A DNA stretch of 64,000 nucleotides, from contig NZ_JBKOFW010000011.1 in the NCBI RefSeq assembly GCF_046764005.1, forward strand, positions 1 through 64,000. Direction: 5' to 3'. Both the position numbers and the translations under genes were made by a program. Numbering within the stretch: position 1 is the stretch's first letter; each line of letters starts with the position of its first letter. This DNA is from Oryzobacter faecalis. GTDB taxonomy: Bacteria > Actinomycetota > Actinomycetes > Actinomycetales > Dermatophilaceae. Below are positions 30,285 through 38,949 of the stretch, piece after piece. The notes under the pieces are model-generated. The model made no database searches. It saw only the letters and a program-made list of their open reading frames with translations, and was not told the origin of the DNA.

Positions 30285-33200
30285 ATGGGGACCACGACCG
30301 CACCAGCACCGAGCAGCACCGACGCCGCACCGGGACCGACCGGGTCGGGCCCCGGCCGGGGCGACGACGCCGCGCGTTCCATCGGTCCGCGCCGGCTGCG
30401 CGGCTGGGCCTCGGGGCTCGCCCTGTCCGCCTCGGCGGTCGGCGCGGTCGGACGCACCCTCGGCACCGTCGTCGCCGGGCTCCTCGTGGCCGACCCGTCC
30501 ACCCGGCTCGTCGGGCTGCTGGCCCTGTGCGTCGTCGGGGCGGCCGTCCTCGACACCGCGGGGCGCACGGTCTGGGCGGGCGTCGTCGACCGTGCGGAGG
30601 GCCGCCTGCGTGGCGACCTCCTCGACGCCGCCCTCCACCAGCCGCTCGCCGCCCTCTCCGAGCAGGCGGTCGGTGAGGTCCTCGACCGAATCGACGACGA
30701 CACGCACCACGTCGGCTCGATGCTGCGGCGCCAGGTCTGGGACGCCTTCCGCACGGTCTTCGCGGCCGTCCCGATGTGGGTGGTCGCGGGCCTGACCTGG
30801 TGGCCGGCGTGGGTGCTGTTCCCCCTCGCCGGCGCCTCGGCCTTCCTCGTCGTGCGGCGGCTGCTCCCCGCGATCGCCGAGCGCAAGGTCGTCGAGGAGA
30901 TGGCGTGGACCGACCACGCGGCCGCGCTCGAGGAGGGCGTCACCGCCCGCGACGACCTGCGCACCAGCCTCGGGCAGGCGCACGTGGTCCGGCGGCTCAG
31001 CGCGCTGTCGGCGGTGGTCCACCGCAGGCTCGACGACGTGCTGGCCCTGCAGAGCAGGGTGATGGTGCGCACCGGTGCGCTGCTGTACGGGCTGCTCGCG
31101 GGCACGTGCGTCGCCGGCGTGGCGCTCGTCGCCGACGGCAGGCTGTCCGTCGCCCGGCTCGTCACCCTCTTCCTCGTCACGAGCACCTTCGTCGGGCAGG
31201 TCGACCAGATGGCGCGCCACCTCCCCGAGCTCCAGGCCGGGCTGGGTGCCATCACCCGGCTGCGGCAGCTGCTCGGCACGGCCCCGGAGCCCTCGGGCGG
31301 GGCGTCGGTCCCCGAGGGTCCGCTCGACATCGAGTTCCGCGACCTCCACTTCGCCTACGGGAGCGGGGAGTTCGCCCTGCGCGGGGTCTCGCTGCACGTC
31401 CCCGGAGGGCGCACGTGTGCCCTCGTGGGGCGTACCGGCTCGGGGAAGTCCACGCTCGCGTCGCTGCTCTCGCGGGCCGTGGAGCCCGAGCGCGGGTCCG
31501 TGCTGCTCGGCGGGGTCGACGTCCTCGACCTCGACCTCGAGCGGCTGCGAGCGGCGGTGGGGGTCGTCACGCAGCGCACCGAGATCCTCGCCGGCACGCT
31601 CGCCGAGAACATCGCGCTGTTCGCCGACCTGCCACGAGCGCGGGTCGAGGCGGCCGTCACCGAGCTGGGCCTCGACGGGTGGGTCGCGGGCCTGCCCTCC
31701 GGGCTGGACACGCTGCTCGGTCCGGGGGGCACGCCGCTGTCCGCGGGCGAGGAGCAGCTCGTCGCCTTCGCCCGGCTGCTCGTGCGCGACGTCGCGGTCG
31801 TCGTCCTCGACGAGGCCACCGCCCGGATGGACCCGCTCACCGAGTCCCTCGTCGTCGGGGCCGCCGACCGGCTGCTCACCGGCCGCACCGGCATCCTCGT
31901 CGCGCACCGGCTCACGACGACGGCCCGCGCCGACGCGGTGGCCGTCCTCGACCACGGCCGCGTCGTCCAGCAGGGCCGGCGCAGCGAGGTCGCCCTCGAG
32001 CCGGGTCCCTTCCGGCGCCTCCTCGAGGCGAGCGGGTCCGACCTCGTGGCGCCGGGCGGGCCGGACCCGGGCGCGGACGCCGCCGTGGCCGACCAGGGAC
32101 GCGGGGCCCTTCGGGTCGGCGACGACGTGGCCGGGGTCGGTGGTGCCCGTCGCACGGGCCCTCCGCCGGTCGTCCCCGACCCCGGTGACGGGCCGTCGCT
32201 CGCCCGCGGCGTCCTCTCCGCCCTCCTCGTGCGGCCGCGGTGGGGCATCTGGCCGGCCATCCTCTTCCTCGTGTCGGCCCTCGGCGGCGCCTTCGGTGCG
32301 GCCACCGGCTTCGTGTGGGGCCGGGTCGTCGAGCACCTGCGCACGGGCGCCGGCTGGGACACCCGCACGGTCGTCCTCACGGCCCTGACCGCGACGTTCG
32401 TCGTCGTGTCACCGCTCATCCTCACCGCGGCGATCCGCCGCTACCCGCGCTGGTGGATCGAGGTCATGCTGCGGGTGCGGATGTCGGTGCTCGCCGGGCA
32501 GACCCGCCAGCACCGGCTCGAGCGCACCCCGCCGGGCGAGGTCGTCGCGCGGTCGATGGACGCCGACCGCTACGCCCTCTACGCCGACCGGTGGGTCGAC
32601 TTCCTCAACGGCCTCGCGATCGTCGTGGTCACCGCGCTGCTCGGCGGCAGCCTCCTCGCCGGGGGCGTGCTCCTCGTCGTGCTCGTCGGCTCGGCGCTGG
32701 CGTCGGCGGTGGGGCGCCCGGTCGCGGGCCGGTCCGCCGCCGAGTCGTCGAGGGCGCGGGCCCGCTTCGGGCGCTCGCTCGTGTCGGTGCTGGAGTCGGC
32801 GCGGACCGTCAAGCTCGCCGCCGCGACCCCGGCCGCGCGCCGCCACCTGCGGTCGGTCGACGCCGGGCGCGTCGAGGCCGCGGTCTTCGAGCACCGCGTC
32901 CAGGCCGTCCTCGACGGAGTCCCGGTCGTCATGGTCCAGGTGGGCGTGGTCGCCGCGTGGGCCACGTACGTCCTCGGCACCTGGGAGCTCGGCACCGCGA
33001 TCCTCGTCGCGGGTGCGGTCAACGGGTTCGACTGGTTCGGGCGCGTCGCCGGTGCCGTCGTCACCGAGGCGCCCGGTACCCGGTCCTGGCAGCGGGCCAC
33101 GAGCCGCCTCGCCGGTGGGGTCGACCTCGTGCGCCTCCCGGCCGGTGTCGACCTCGTCGCGGGCACGGCCCCGGCGGCCGAGGAGCCCGAGCGCGTCCCG

Positions 33201-33881
33201 CTGCGCGAGCTGCGGCTCACCGGTGTGGGCGCGGTCCACGACGACGGCACGCGGGGGGTCGAGGGCGTCGACCTCACCGTCGGGGCCGGCGAGCTCGTCC
33301 TCCTCCTCGGGCAGGTCGGGTCCGGGAAGTCGAGCCTGCTGGGCGCCCTGGCCGGGCTGCTCGACCACACCGGGTCGATCACCTGGAACGGCGTCGAGGT
33401 CGAGGACGCGCAGGTCTTCCTCCGCCCCGGACAGGTGTCGTACGTGGCGCAGGTGCCGCGCGTGCTCTCGGGCACCTTCGCCGAGAACGTCGCGCTCGGG
33501 CACGGGCGCGCCCTCGACCGCGCCATCGCCGACGCCCGCCTGCGCGACGACGTCGACGACGCCGGCGGCCACGACGCCGTCGTCGGGCACCGCGGGGTCC
33601 GGCTCTCCGGCGGCCAGGTCCAGCGGCTCGCGCTCGCGCGGGCCCTCGCCGCCGAGACCGAGCTCGTGCTCGCCGACGACGTGTCCAGCGCCCTCGACGC
33701 GACGACCGAGGTCGAGCTGTGGTCGGCGCTGCGCGAGCGCGGCACGACGGTCATCGGGGCGACCTCCAAGCGCGCCGCCCTCGAGCAGGCCGACCGGGTC
33801 GTCGTCCTCGTCGACGGTCGGGTCGCGGGCATCGGGCCGTGGCGTTCCCTCGCCCCGGCCTGGGGGCACCTGGCCGGCTGA
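30285..33881 (+). CDS. Fused ABC exporter with two transmembrane and two ATPase domains
   Basis: The 1198-residue chain repeats membrane domain plus ATPase twice. ATPase 1 has Walker A Gly-Arg-Thr-Gly-Ser-Gly-Lys-Ser (382-389), a normal Walker B Leu-Asp-Glu-Ala-Thr and an altered signature Leu-Ser-Ala-Gly-Glu-Glu. ATPase 2 has Walker A with Lys1015, a normal Leu-Ser-Gly-Gly-Gln signature, but Ala-Asp-Asp-Val at Walker B, so Asp replaces the catalytic Glu. Such asymmetry is known in heterodimeric exporters, where one site hydrolyses and the other is degenerate. The substrate is unknown; lipids or drugs are possible. It converges with the endonuclease gene. Confidence 0.9.
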   Translation: MGTTTAPAPSSTDAAPGPTGSGPGRGDDAARSIGPRRLRGWASGLALSASAVGAVGRTLGTVVAGLLVADPSTRLVGLLALCVVGAAVLDTAGRTVWAGVVDRAEGRLRGDLLDAALHQPLAALSEQAVGEVLDRIDDDTHHVGSMLRRQVWDAFRTVFAAVPMWVVAGLTWWPAWVLFPLAGASAFLVVRRLLPAIAERKVVEEMAWTDHAAALEEGVTARDDLRTSLGQAHVVRRLSALSAVVHRRLDDVLALQSRVMVRTGALLYGLLAGTCVAGVALVADGRLSVARLVTLFLVTSTFVGQVDQMARHLPELQAGLGAITRLRQLLGTAPEPSGGASVPEGPLDIEFRDLHFAYGSGEFALRGVSLHVPGGRTCALVGRTGSGKSTLASLLSRAVEPERGSVLLGGVDVLDLDLERLRAAVGVVTQRTEILAGTLAENIALFADLPRARVEAAVTELGLDGWVAGLPSGLDTLLGPGGTPLSAGEEQLVAFARLLVRDVAVVVLDEATARMDPLTESLVVGAADRLLTGRTGILVAHRLTTTARADAVAVLDHGRVVQQGRRSEVALEPGPFRRLLEASGSDLVAPGGPDPGADAAVADQGRGALRVGDDVAGVGGARRTGPPPVVPDPGDGPSLARGVLSALLVRPRWGIWPAILFLVSALGGAFGAATGFVWGRVVEHLRTGAGWDTRTVVLTALTATFVVVSPLILTAAIRRYPRWWIEVMLRVRMSVLAGQTRQHRLERTPPGEVVARSMDADRYALYADRWVDFLNGLAIVVVTALLGGSLLAGGVLLVVLVGSALASAVGRPVAGRSAAESSRARARFGRSLVSVLESARTVKLAAATPAARRHLRSVDAGRVEAAVFEHRVQAVLDGVPVVMVQVGVVAAWATYVLGTWELGTAILVAGAVNGFDWFGRVAGAVVTEAPGTRSWQRATSRLAGGVDLVRLPAGVDLVAGTAPAAEEPERVPLRELRLTGVGAVHDDGTRGVEGVDLTVGAGELVLLLGQVGSGKSSLLGALAGLLDHTGSITWNGVEVEDAQVFLRPGQVSYVAQVPRVLSGTFAENVALGHGRALDRAIADARLRDDVDDAGGHDAVVGHRGVRLSGGQVQRLALARALAAETELVLADDVSSALDATTEVELWSALRERGTTVIGATSKRAALEQADRVVVLVDGRVAGIGPWRSLAPAWGHLAG

Positions 33882-33898
33882 CGCCGCGACGGCCTCGG

Positions 33899-34699
33899 TC
33901 AGGCGTCGACGCGGTCGCGGAGCCAGGCGATGTCGGCGCTCTGGCCCTCGACACCGCCGGGCGTCTCGACGACGACCGGCGCCCCGGCGGCCCGGACCAG
34001 CTCGGCGAGGTCGGCGGCGTCGATGTGCCCCGACCCGAGGTTGGTGTGCCGGTCGGCCCCCGAGTCGAACTCGTCGCGGCTGTCGTTGCAGTGCACGAGG
34101 TCGATCCGTCCGGTGACGGCCCGGACCTTCTCGACGACGCTGCCGAGGTCGTTGCCACCGGCGTGCGCGTGGCAGGTGTCGAGGCAGAAGCCGACGGTGT
34201 CACCCCCCTCGGCCCGGCCGATCGCCTCCCAGAGCCGCTCGATCGCCTCGAGCCGCCGCGCCATGGCGTTGTCGCCACCCGCCGTGTTCTCGATGAGGAG
34301 CGGCACCGCCATGTCGAGCCCGTCGACGCACTTGCGCCAGTTGTCGAAGCCGACGTCGCTGTCCTCGTCCTTGCCGAGGTGGCCGCCGTGGACGATGACG
34401 CCCTTGGCGCCGATCTCGGCGGCGGCGGTGAGGTGCTGCTGGAGCAGCTTGCGCCCGGGGATGCGGATCCGGTTGTTCGTCGCGGCGACGTTGATCGGGT
34501 AGGGGGCGTGGACGTAGAGGTCGACCCCGGCCGCCTCGGCCGCGGTCCTGAGGGCCGCGGCCCCGCCGGCGTACTCGACGACCGGCCCCTTGTAGCTCTG
34601 CGGGTCGCCGAGGAAGAACTGGCTGAGGGTCGCGCCGCGCGCGGCGGCCTCGGCCACCGGGTCGGCCTGGTCGACGTGTCCACCGATGCGCAGTGCCAT
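33899..34699 (-). CDS. nfo: Endonuclease IV-type AP endonuclease
   Basis: The 266-residue protein is a TIM-barrel of the AP endonuclease family 2. Metal-ligand segments are visible: Val-His-Gly-Gly-His near 98-102, Ile-Glu-Asn-Thr-Ala-Gly-Gly near 139-145, Leu-Asp-Thr-Cys-His-Ala near 172-177, His-Cys-Asn-Asp-Ser near 201-205 and Val-Glu-Thr-Pro-Gly near 243. Family members cut DNA at abasic sites with three zinc ions. TACCGT (complement of 34706-34711) lies 6 nt before the ATG, consistent with a leaderless mRNA. Confidence 0.9.
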   Translation of the reverse strand: MALRIGGHVDQADPVAEAAARGATLSQFFLGDPQSYKGPVVEYAGGAAALRTAAEAAGVDLYVHAPYPINVAATNNRIRIPGRKLLQQHLTAAAEIGAKGVIVHGGHLGKDEDSDVGFDNWRKCVDGLDMAVPLLIENTAGGDNAMARRLEAIERLWEAIGRAEGGDTVGFCLDTCHAHAGGNDLGSVVEKVRAVTGRIDLVHCNDSRDEFDSGADRHTNLGSGHIDAADLAELVRAAGAPVVVETPGGVEGQSADIAWLRDRVDA

Positions 34700-34770
34700 G
34701 ACTCCACGGTACGGCGCACTCCCGGTGCCCGGGCTCGGCCCGGTGGCCCGGGCACGGCAGGATGGCGCCC

Positions 34771-35532
34771 ATGCAGACCGCGAACACCACCGCCATCGTC
34801 ACCGGGGGCGCATCGGGACTCGGCGCCGCCACCGCGGCCGCCCTCGCCGGCGCCGGCGCCCGCGTCGTCGCCCTCGACCTGCCCGCCGCGTGCGAGACCG
34901 CCCCGGACGCCCCCGGCATCGAGTACGTCCCCACCGACGTCACCTCGGAGGACGAGGTCAGGGCCGCCGTGGCGGTCGCCTCGAACGACCCCGACCGGCC
35001 CCTGCGGATCGTCGTCAACTGCGCCGGAATCGGGCCCTCGGCGCGCATCCTCGGCCGCAAGGGCGTCCACGACCTCGCGCTCTACGCCAAGGTGGTCCAG
35101 ATCAACCTCGTGGGCTCCTTCACGGTCCTCGCCGTCGCCGCCGAGGCCATCGCCGCCACCGAGCCCGACGAGGGCGGCCAGCGCGGCGTCGTCATCAACA
35201 CGGCGAGCATCGCCGCCTTCGACGGCCAGGTCGGGCAGGCGGCGTACGCGTCCTCCAAGGGCGGCATCGTCGGGCTCACCCTCCCGGCGGCGCGCGACCT
35301 GGCCCAGTACGGCATCCGCGTCATGACGATCGCCCCCGGCATCGTCGAGACGCCGATGCTCGCGACGGTGTCGGAGGAGTTCCGCGCCGGCCTCGCCGCC
35401 GGGGTGCCGTTCCCGCAGCGCCTGGCCCGCCCCGACGAGTACGCCCGGCTCGCGCTCGCGATCGTCGACCACGACTACCTCAACGGCGAGGTCATCCGGA
35501 TGGACGGGGCGCTGCGGATGGCGCCCCGCTGA
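34771..35532 (+). CDS. Short-chain dehydrogenase/reductase, 3-hydroxyacyl-CoA dehydrogenase-like
   Basis: The 253-residue enzyme has the SDR NAD-binding motif Thr-Gly-Gly-Ala-Ser-Gly-Leu-Gly (~10-17), Asn-Cys-Ala-Gly-Ile (~87-91) and the catalytic Tyr-Ala-Ser-Ser-Lys. The overall pattern matches the type II 3-hydroxyacyl-CoA dehydrogenase (HSD17B10-like) group. It would oxidise 3-hydroxyacyl-CoA or a related alcohol with NAD. An upstream ATG at 34762 is also in frame; ATG 34771 is chosen because a CAGGAT hexamer lies 7 nt before it. The BtuF-like gene follows 2 bp after the stop. Confidence 0.88.
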   Translation: MQTANTTAIVTGGASGLGAATAAALAGAGARVVALDLPAACETAPDAPGIEYVPTDVTSEDEVRAAVAVASNDPDRPLRIVVNCAGIGPSARILGRKGVHDLALYAKVVQINLVGSFTVLAVAAEAIAATEPDEGGQRGVVINTASIAAFDGQVGQAAYASSKGGIVGLTLPAARDLAQYGIRVMTIAPGIVETPMLATVSEEFRAGLAAGVPFPQRLARPDEYARLALAIVDHDYLNGEVIRMDGALRMAPR

Positions 35533-35534
35533 CC

Positions 35535-36299
35535 GTGACCCTGCGCGACGACCTCGGCGCACCCGTGCCCCTCGCGGGACCGGTGCGCCGCGTCGTCTCG
35601 CTCGTGCCGTCGCTCACCGAGGCGCTGGCCGCGACCTGCCCGGAGCGCCTCGTGGGGGCGACCGACTGGTGCACCCACCCCGCCGACCTCGACGAGCGGG
35701 GCGTCGCGCGCGTGCGCGGGACGAAGAACCCGGACCTCACGGCGGTCGCGGCGCTGGCGCCCGACCTCGTCGTCGCCAACCAGGAGGAGAACCGCGAGCT
35801 GGACGTGCGGCGGCTGCGCGAGCGAGGGGTGCCGGTGTGGGTGACCGTCATCGAGACCGTGCCGGAGGCGCTCGCGACGATGCGGCGGTTGTTCCGGTCC
35901 GTCCTCGGGGTCGCGGGCGACCCGGAGTGGCTCGTCGAGGCCGCTGCGGCGTGGAGTGGTCCGGTGCCGTCGCCGCACACCCGCGCCGTCGTGCCGATCT
36001 GGCGCGACCCCTGGATGGTCGTGGGGCGGCCGACGTTCACCGCCGACCTCCTCGCCCGCGCCGGCATCGAGGTCGTCACCGGGGGAGGGGAGGGCCGGTA
36101 CCCGAGGGCCGACCCCGAGGAGCTCGACGACCCCGAGGTGGCCGACGTCGTGCTGCTGCCGGACGAGCCCTACGTGTTCACGGGCACCGATGGGCCGGAA
36201 GCCTTCTCGCGGCTGCCGACCCGGCTCGTCTCGGGTCGTCTGCTCACCTGGTACGGGCCCTCGCTCGTGCCGGCCCGGATTTCATTCGACCGGACCTGA
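35535..36299 (+). CDS. BtuF/TroA-like helical-backbone metal receptor without signal peptide
   Basis: The 254-residue protein starts at GTG 35535, 2 bp after the SDR stop. It has the periplasmic-binding-protein fold of cobalamin/iron-chelate receptors: Val-Ser-Leu-Val-Pro-Ser-Leu-Thr-Glu near residue 20 and Leu-Val-Gly-Ala-Thr-Asp-Trp-Cys-Thr-His-Pro near residue 40. Unlike uptake receptors it has no signal peptide or lipobox, and no ABC permease lies nearby. A cytoplasmic binding role is possible; a missed upstream start is unlikely because the SDR gene is in the way. Confidence 0.8.
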   Translation: MTLRDDLGAPVPLAGPVRRVVSLVPSLTEALAATCPERLVGATDWCTHPADLDERGVARVRGTKNPDLTAVAALAPDLVVANQEENRELDVRRLRERGVPVWVTVIETVPEALATMRRLFRSVLGVAGDPEWLVEAAAAWSGPVPSPHTRAVVPIWRDPWMVVGRPTFTADLLARAGIEVVTGGGEGRYPRADPEELDDPEVADVVLLPDEPYVFTGTDGPEAFSRLPTRLVSGRLLTWYGPSLVPARISFDRT

Positions 36300-36304
36300 C
36301 CGTG

Positions 36305-36310
36305 TAGTGT
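36305..36310 (+). promoter_or_regulatory. -10 of the tRNA-Thr promoter
   Basis: TAGTGT lies 38 nt before tRNA-Thr, with TTCATT 18 bp upstream as a weak -35. The -35 falls inside the end of the BtuF-like gene. Confidence 0.4.
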
Positions 36311-36348
36311 CTCCGTCGCGCCCGCGGCCTCGAAACCGCAGGGCGCAC

Positions 36349-36421
36349 GCCCCCTTAGCTCAGTCGGCAGAGCGTTTCCATGGTAAGGAAAAGGTCGTCG
36401 GTTCGATTCCGACAGGGGGCT
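36349..36421 (+). tRNA. tRNA-Thr (anticodon GGT)
   Basis: GCCCCCT pairs with AGGGGGC to form the acceptor stem. The D arm GCTC/GAGC and T arm are standard. The anticodon loop ATGGTAA gives GGT, which reads ACC and ACT. CCA is not encoded. Confidence 0.95.
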
Positions 36422-36463
36422 CTGGTCCGGCCGGGCCGGTCATCGGTCCCGGGCGCACCCCTT

Positions 36464-36537
36464 GGCGGGGTAGCTCAGCTGGTTAGAGCGCACGACTCAT
36501 AATCGTGAGGTCGCGGGATCGAGCCCCGCTCCCGCTA
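36464..36537 (+). tRNA. tRNA-Met (anticodon CAT, elongator type)
   Basis: The cloverleaf is complete: acceptor GGCGGGG/TCCCGCT, D arm GCTC/GAGC, anticodon loop CTCATAA. The 1-72 position forms a G-T wobble pair rather than the unpaired initiator mismatch, and the anticodon stem lacks the three initiator G-C pairs. It therefore looks like elongator Met. It follows tRNA-Thr as in Mycobacterium. Confidence 0.93.
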
Positions 36538-36671
36538 CCGATCGCAGGCGATTTCGGGGATTCCCCGAGGTCGCGTATCGTTGGGTGCCGGTTGTCGCGC
36601 GAGTGCCTCTCGCACCGCCGGCCGACACCCCCGATCCAGACCGTTTCACCTTCTCGAGAGCAGGTTGCCCC

Positions 36672-36842
36672 GTGGCCAGCAAGAGCGCCGACGTCCGCCC
36701 CAAGATCACCATGGCGTGCACGGAGTGCAAGGAGCGCAACTACATCACGAAGAAGAACCGCCGCAACGACCCCGACCGGCTCGAGCTGGCGAAGTTCTGC
36801 CCGCGCTGCAAGAAGCACACCGCGCACCGCGAGACCCGCTGA
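36672..36842 (+). CDS. rpmG: 50S ribosomal protein L33
   Basis: The 56-residue protein starts at GTG 36672. It has the Cys-Thr-Glu-Cys and Cys-Pro-Arg-Cys pairs of the zinc-binding C+ form. The frame is open upstream, but the mature L33 sequence starts here. The position after tRNA-Thr/Met and before hadA is conserved in actinobacteria. Confidence 0.95.
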   Translation: MASKSADVRPKITMACTECKERNYITKKNRRNDPDRLELAKFCPRCKKHTAHRETR

Positions 36843-36940
36843 CCCCAGCGTCTCCGAGGCCGCCCGCACCCCCGGTGCCGGCGGCCTCGCGCATGTCCGG
36901 GCGGCATGGGTTCCTCGGGCGGCGCACTAGGGTGGTCGCC

Positions 36941-37390
36941 ATGGCCGTGAACCCAGACTTCGTCGGGCGGACCTACCCGCCGAGCGGGCCCTACGCCGTC
37001 GACGCCGCCCTCATCGCCGCGTTCGCCGCGGCCGTCGGGGCCACCGACCCGGTCCACACCGATGCCGTTGCCGCGCGCGCGGCCGGTCACCGCGACGTCA
37101 TCGCCCCACCGACGATGGCGGTCCGGTTCTCCCAGGCCGCCGAGCGCGCCTACGTCACCGACCCCGAGGCCGGCATCGACTTCAGCCGCGTGGTCCACGG
37201 TGAGCAGCGCTTCGTCCACCACCGCCCCATCACCGCGGGCGACGAGGTGGTCGGCACGACCACCGTCGACGCCGTCCGCTCGGCCGGCGGCCACGCGATG
37301 GTGACCACGCGCACCGAGCTCGCGACGTCGGCCGGCGAGGCCCTCGCGACGTCGACCTCGACGATCGTCGTCCGCGGCGGGGAGGAGTGA
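36941..37390 (+). CDS. hadA: MaoC-family dehydratase subunit, HadA-like
   Basis: The 149-residue protein is a hot-dog fold subunit of a (3R)-hydroxyacyl dehydratase. It lacks the full Asp-x5-His catalytic motif, as HadA does in the HadAB pair. In Mycobacterium HadAB act in FAS-II; in a non-mycolic bacterium they probably act on other long or branched acyl chains. TAGGGT (36928-36933) lies 7 nt before the ATG. The hadB start follows 2 bp after the stop. Confidence 0.88.
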   Translation: MAVNPDFVGRTYPPSGPYAVDAALIAAFAAAVGATDPVHTDAVAARAAGHRDVIAPPTMAVRFSQAAERAYVTDPEAGIDFSRVVHGEQRFVHHRPITAGDEVVGTTTVDAVRSAGGHAMVTTRTELATSAGEALATSTSTIVVRGGEE

Positions 37391-37392
37391 GG

Positions 37393-37815
37393 ATGACCGT
37401 CCGCCAGCTCTCGGAGGTCTCGGTCGGCGAGGTCATCGGCCCCGTCACCGTGCCCGTCTCGCGGGGGACGCTCGTCGCGTACGCGAACGCGTCCGGCGAC
37501 CAGAACCCGATCCACCAGGACGAGGCGTTCGCCCGGTCGGTCGGGCTGCCCGACGTCATCGCCCACGGGATGTGGACGATGGGGGCGTCCGGCACCGTCG
37601 TCTCCGACTGGGCCGGCGATGCAGGACGGGTCGTCGAGTTCGGGACCCGTTTCACCAAGCCGGTGGTCGTGCCGGCCGAGGGCTCCTCGATCGAGGTGTC
37701 CGGCGTCGTCAAGGCGGTCGACGTCGAGTCCGGCCGGGTGACCGTCGACCTCACGACCACGTGCGGAGGCGAGAAGGTCCTCGGCCGCTGCGTCGCGGTC
37801 GTCGTGCTGCCCTGA
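37393..37815 (+). CDS. hadB: MaoC-family dehydratase catalytic subunit, HadB-like
   Basis: The 140-residue hot-dog protein has the hydratase-2 catalytic segment Gly-Asp-Gln-Asn-Pro-Ile-His (~35-41), with the Asp-x4-His pair. It should pair with the HadA-like protein to dehydrate 3-hydroxyacyl substrates. A GGAGG run precedes the ATG; a GTG 6 nt upstream in frame is less likely. The stop overlaps murB (TGATG). Confidence 0.9.
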   Translation: MTVRQLSEVSVGEVIGPVTVPVSRGTLVAYANASGDQNPIHQDEAFARSVGLPDVIAHGMWTMGASGTVVSDWAGDAGRVVEFGTRFTKPVVVPAEGSSIEVSGVVKAVDVESGRVTVDLTTTCGGEKVLGRCVAVVVLP

Positions 37816-38888
37816 TGCAGGAGCTGTTCGCCGAGCCCCTCGCGGGGCACACGACGATGCGTGTCGGGGGTCCGGCCGCGCGCATGGTGGTCGTCTCGAC
37901 CGCGGACGAGCTCGTCGACGCCGTCCGTGAGGTCGACGACGCCGACGAGCCGCTCCTCGTCCTCGCCGGCGGGTCCAACCTCGTCGTCGCCGACGAGGGG
38001 TTCGAGGGCACGGTCGTCAAGGTGGCGACGACCGGGGTCTCGGTGGACTCGGCGGACCTGTGCGGTGGCGCGAACGTCACCGTGGCCGCGGGCGAGGACT
38101 GGGACGGATTCGTCACGCGCGCCGTCGAGGAGGGTTGGTCGGGCGTCGAGGCGCTCTCCGGCATCCCCGGCTCGACCGGTGCGACGCCCGTGCAGAACGT
38201 GGGCGCGTACGGGCAGGAGGTGGCCCAGACGATCGCCCGCGTGCGGGTCTGGGACCGCATGGAGCAGCGGGTGCGGACGATGGCGGCCTCCGACTGCGGG
38301 TTCACCTACCGCCACTCGGTGTTCAAGTCGACCGACCGCTACGTCGTCATCGACGTCATGTTCCAGCTGGTGCTGCAGTCCCTCTCCCAGCCGGTGCGCT
38401 ACGCCGACCTCGCCACCCAGCTCGGGGTGGAGGTGGGGGAGCGCGTTCCCCTCGCGGACGCGCGTGAGGCCGTCCTCGCCCAGCGGCGGCGCCGGGGGAT
38501 GGTGCTCGACGCCGAGGACCACGACACGTGGTCGTGCGGGTCGTTCTTCACCAACCCGATCCTGTCCGAGGCCGACTTCGAGGCCCTGAGGACGCGGGTG
38601 GGGGAGCGGCTCGGACCGGACGCTGCGCCTCCACCCGGCTTCCCGGACGGGTCGGGCCACGTGAAGTCGAGCGCGGCGTGGCTCATCGAGCGCGCCGGGT
38701 TCACCAAGGGGTTCGGGCTGCCGGGGCCGGCGTCGCTGTCGACGAAGCACACCCTCGCGGTGACGAACCGAGGCTCGGCGACCACCGATGACGTGATCGA
38801 CCTCGCGCGGCGCGTGCGCGCCGGGGTGGAGGAGGCCTTCGGCGTGCGGCTGGTCAACGAACCGGTCCTCGTCGGCGCGACCCTCTGA
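37815..38888 (+). CDS. murB: UDP-N-acetylenolpyruvoylglucosamine reductase
   Basis: The 357-residue FAD enzyme reduces UDP-GlcNAc-enolpyruvate to UDP-MurNAc in peptidoglycan synthesis. The FAD motif Ala-Gly-Gly-Ser-Asn-Leu-Val and Gly-Ile-Pro-Gly-Ser are present, with a Ser-Cys-Gly-Ser-Phe-Phe-Thr-Asn-Pro segment that holds the catalytic Ser. The protein is type I, longer at the C-terminus. It is translationally coupled to hadB. Confidence 0.95.
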   Translation: MQELFAEPLAGHTTMRVGGPAARMVVVSTADELVDAVREVDDADEPLLVLAGGSNLVVADEGFEGTVVKVATTGVSVDSADLCGGANVTVAAGEDWDGFVTRAVEEGWSGVEALSGIPGSTGATPVQNVGAYGQEVAQTIARVRVWDRMEQRVRTMAASDCGFTYRHSVFKSTDRYVVIDVMFQLVLQSLSQPVRYADLATQLGVEVGERVPLADAREAVLAQRRRRGMVLDAEDHDTWSCGSFFTNPILSEADFEALRTRVGERLGPDAAPPPGFPDGSGHVKSSAAWLIERAGFTKGFGLPGPASLSTKHTLAVTNRGSATTDDVIDLARRVRAGVEEAFGVRLVNEPVLVGATL

Positions 38889-38949
38889 CCGCACCCGGTC
38901 GGCCACCCTGGACAGCATCGGCTCGAGGGAGCGACCCGCGTCGGCTCGG

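Noticed and set aside
26547..32336. 1929-residue minus-strand frame across icmF and the ABC gene
   Set aside because: It is a shadow of two well-supported genes; only the short GNAT-like segment in the gap is meaningful.
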